In this document: one piece after another, positions 63,885-64,000 of the stretch
Numbering within the stretch: the stretch's first letter is position 1
Layout: each line of letters begins with the position of its first letter
Assembly: GCF_001742305.1 (NCBI RefSeq)
Contig: NZ_MJAT01000001.1
Coordinates: 310,001 to 374,000, forward strand
DNA length: 64,000 nucleotides
Direction of reading: 5' to 3'
Source: Desulfuribacillus stibiiarsenatis
GTDB taxonomy: Bacteria > Bacillota > Bacilli > Desulfuribacillales > Desulfuribacillaceae
Made by a program: the position numbers and the translations under genes
The notes under the pieces: generated by a model
Database searches by the model: none
The model's input: only the letters and a program-made list of their open reading frames with translations
Told to the model about the DNA's origin: nothing

Positions 63885-64000
63885 GTGATAGAAATTCTTG
63901 AAGAGCCAATCGGAATAACATATAGATCATTAGTATCTTTGGCATTTGAAGTCTGTAATAACTTCACTTTGGTGAAAAGAGATCAATTGCCATTAAATCA
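63885..64000 (+). CDS. Cassette gene, partial, hypothetical
   Basis: A GTG at 63885 follows TAGGGGGAT and opens a frame to the window end (MIEILEEPIGITYRSLV...). Only 38 residues are visible; no family can be named. Its position after site G2 suggests that the array continues beyond the window. Confidence 0.5.
   Translation, partial: MIEILEEPIGITYRSLVSLAFEVCNNFTLVKRDQLPLN

Noticed and set aside
63616-63945. Open frames over attC-like sites G1 and G2 (both strands)
   Set aside because: Low-complexity translations of GC-rich palindromes, which stay open by composition.

Overview
The window reads as a low-GC Gram-positive (Bacillales-like Firmicute) chromosome segment. Supporting evidence: strong AGGAGG-type ribosome sites with ATG/GTG/TTG starts, a SAM-I riboswitch, a T-box leader, a divergent acuABC/acsA locus, a YnzC-family gene and MotP/MotS-type stator genes. 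Metabolism looks partly anaerobic and respiratory: indolepyruvate:ferredoxin oxidoreductase, two phenylacetate-CoA ligases, a TRAP transporter, a tetraheme NrfH/NapC-type cytochrome c and a NapH-like polyferredoxin. A Desulfuribacillus-like organism would fit, but that is a guess. No rRNA, tRNA, CRISPR or insertion sequence was seen.

Core-like part (1-37.7 kb). A partial ABC exporter, a four-LysM secreted protein and an MscS channel are followed by the metNIQ methionine importer behind a SAM-I riboswitch, then cimA. A complete agr-type quorum-sensing locus follows in the order agrC-agrB-agrD-agrA; its 42-residue AgrD has Ser instead of Cys at the expected ring position. On the minus strand, dctP-dctQ-dctM-paaK-iorA-iorB looks like one operon for uptake and ferredoxin-linked conversion of aromatic (aryl) acids. 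A second operon encodes an ACT protein and another PaaK. Next are an extended FtsA-like ATPase, a T-box-controlled hisC-aroF unit, small genes, the tetraheme cytochrome, trpB, motP-motS, acuCBA and acsA.

Variable part (37.8-57.8 kb). This holds a Fic toxin with a VbhA-like antitoxin, an unlisted small secreted peptide, and an ABC-F ribosome-protection gene behind a classical attenuator leader. Many small membrane or hypothetical genes follow. Two otherwise recognisable genes (transglutaminase-like and YoaP-like) each carry a one-base frameshift. Further on are DUF genes, a polysaccharide deacetylase, a polyferredoxin, a pentapeptide protein, a 1022-residue membrane protein and a hypoxanthine-DNA glycosylase.

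The end of the window (57.8-64 kb) is the most unusual part. It looks like an integron-type gene-cassette array: all genes lie on the plus strand, and each is followed by a long imperfect palindrome bounded by attC-like core sites (RYYYAAC ... GTTRRRY or variants) with matching inner arms. Cassettes encode a zinc-finger protein, an Abi/DRT-like reverse transcriptase with a YADD motif, membrane proteins, a headless gene fragment and a RelE/ParE toxin-antitoxin pair. No integrase gene is visible, so this is either part of a chromosomal integron or a CALIN (attC cluster lacking an integrase). Both are rare in Firmicutes.
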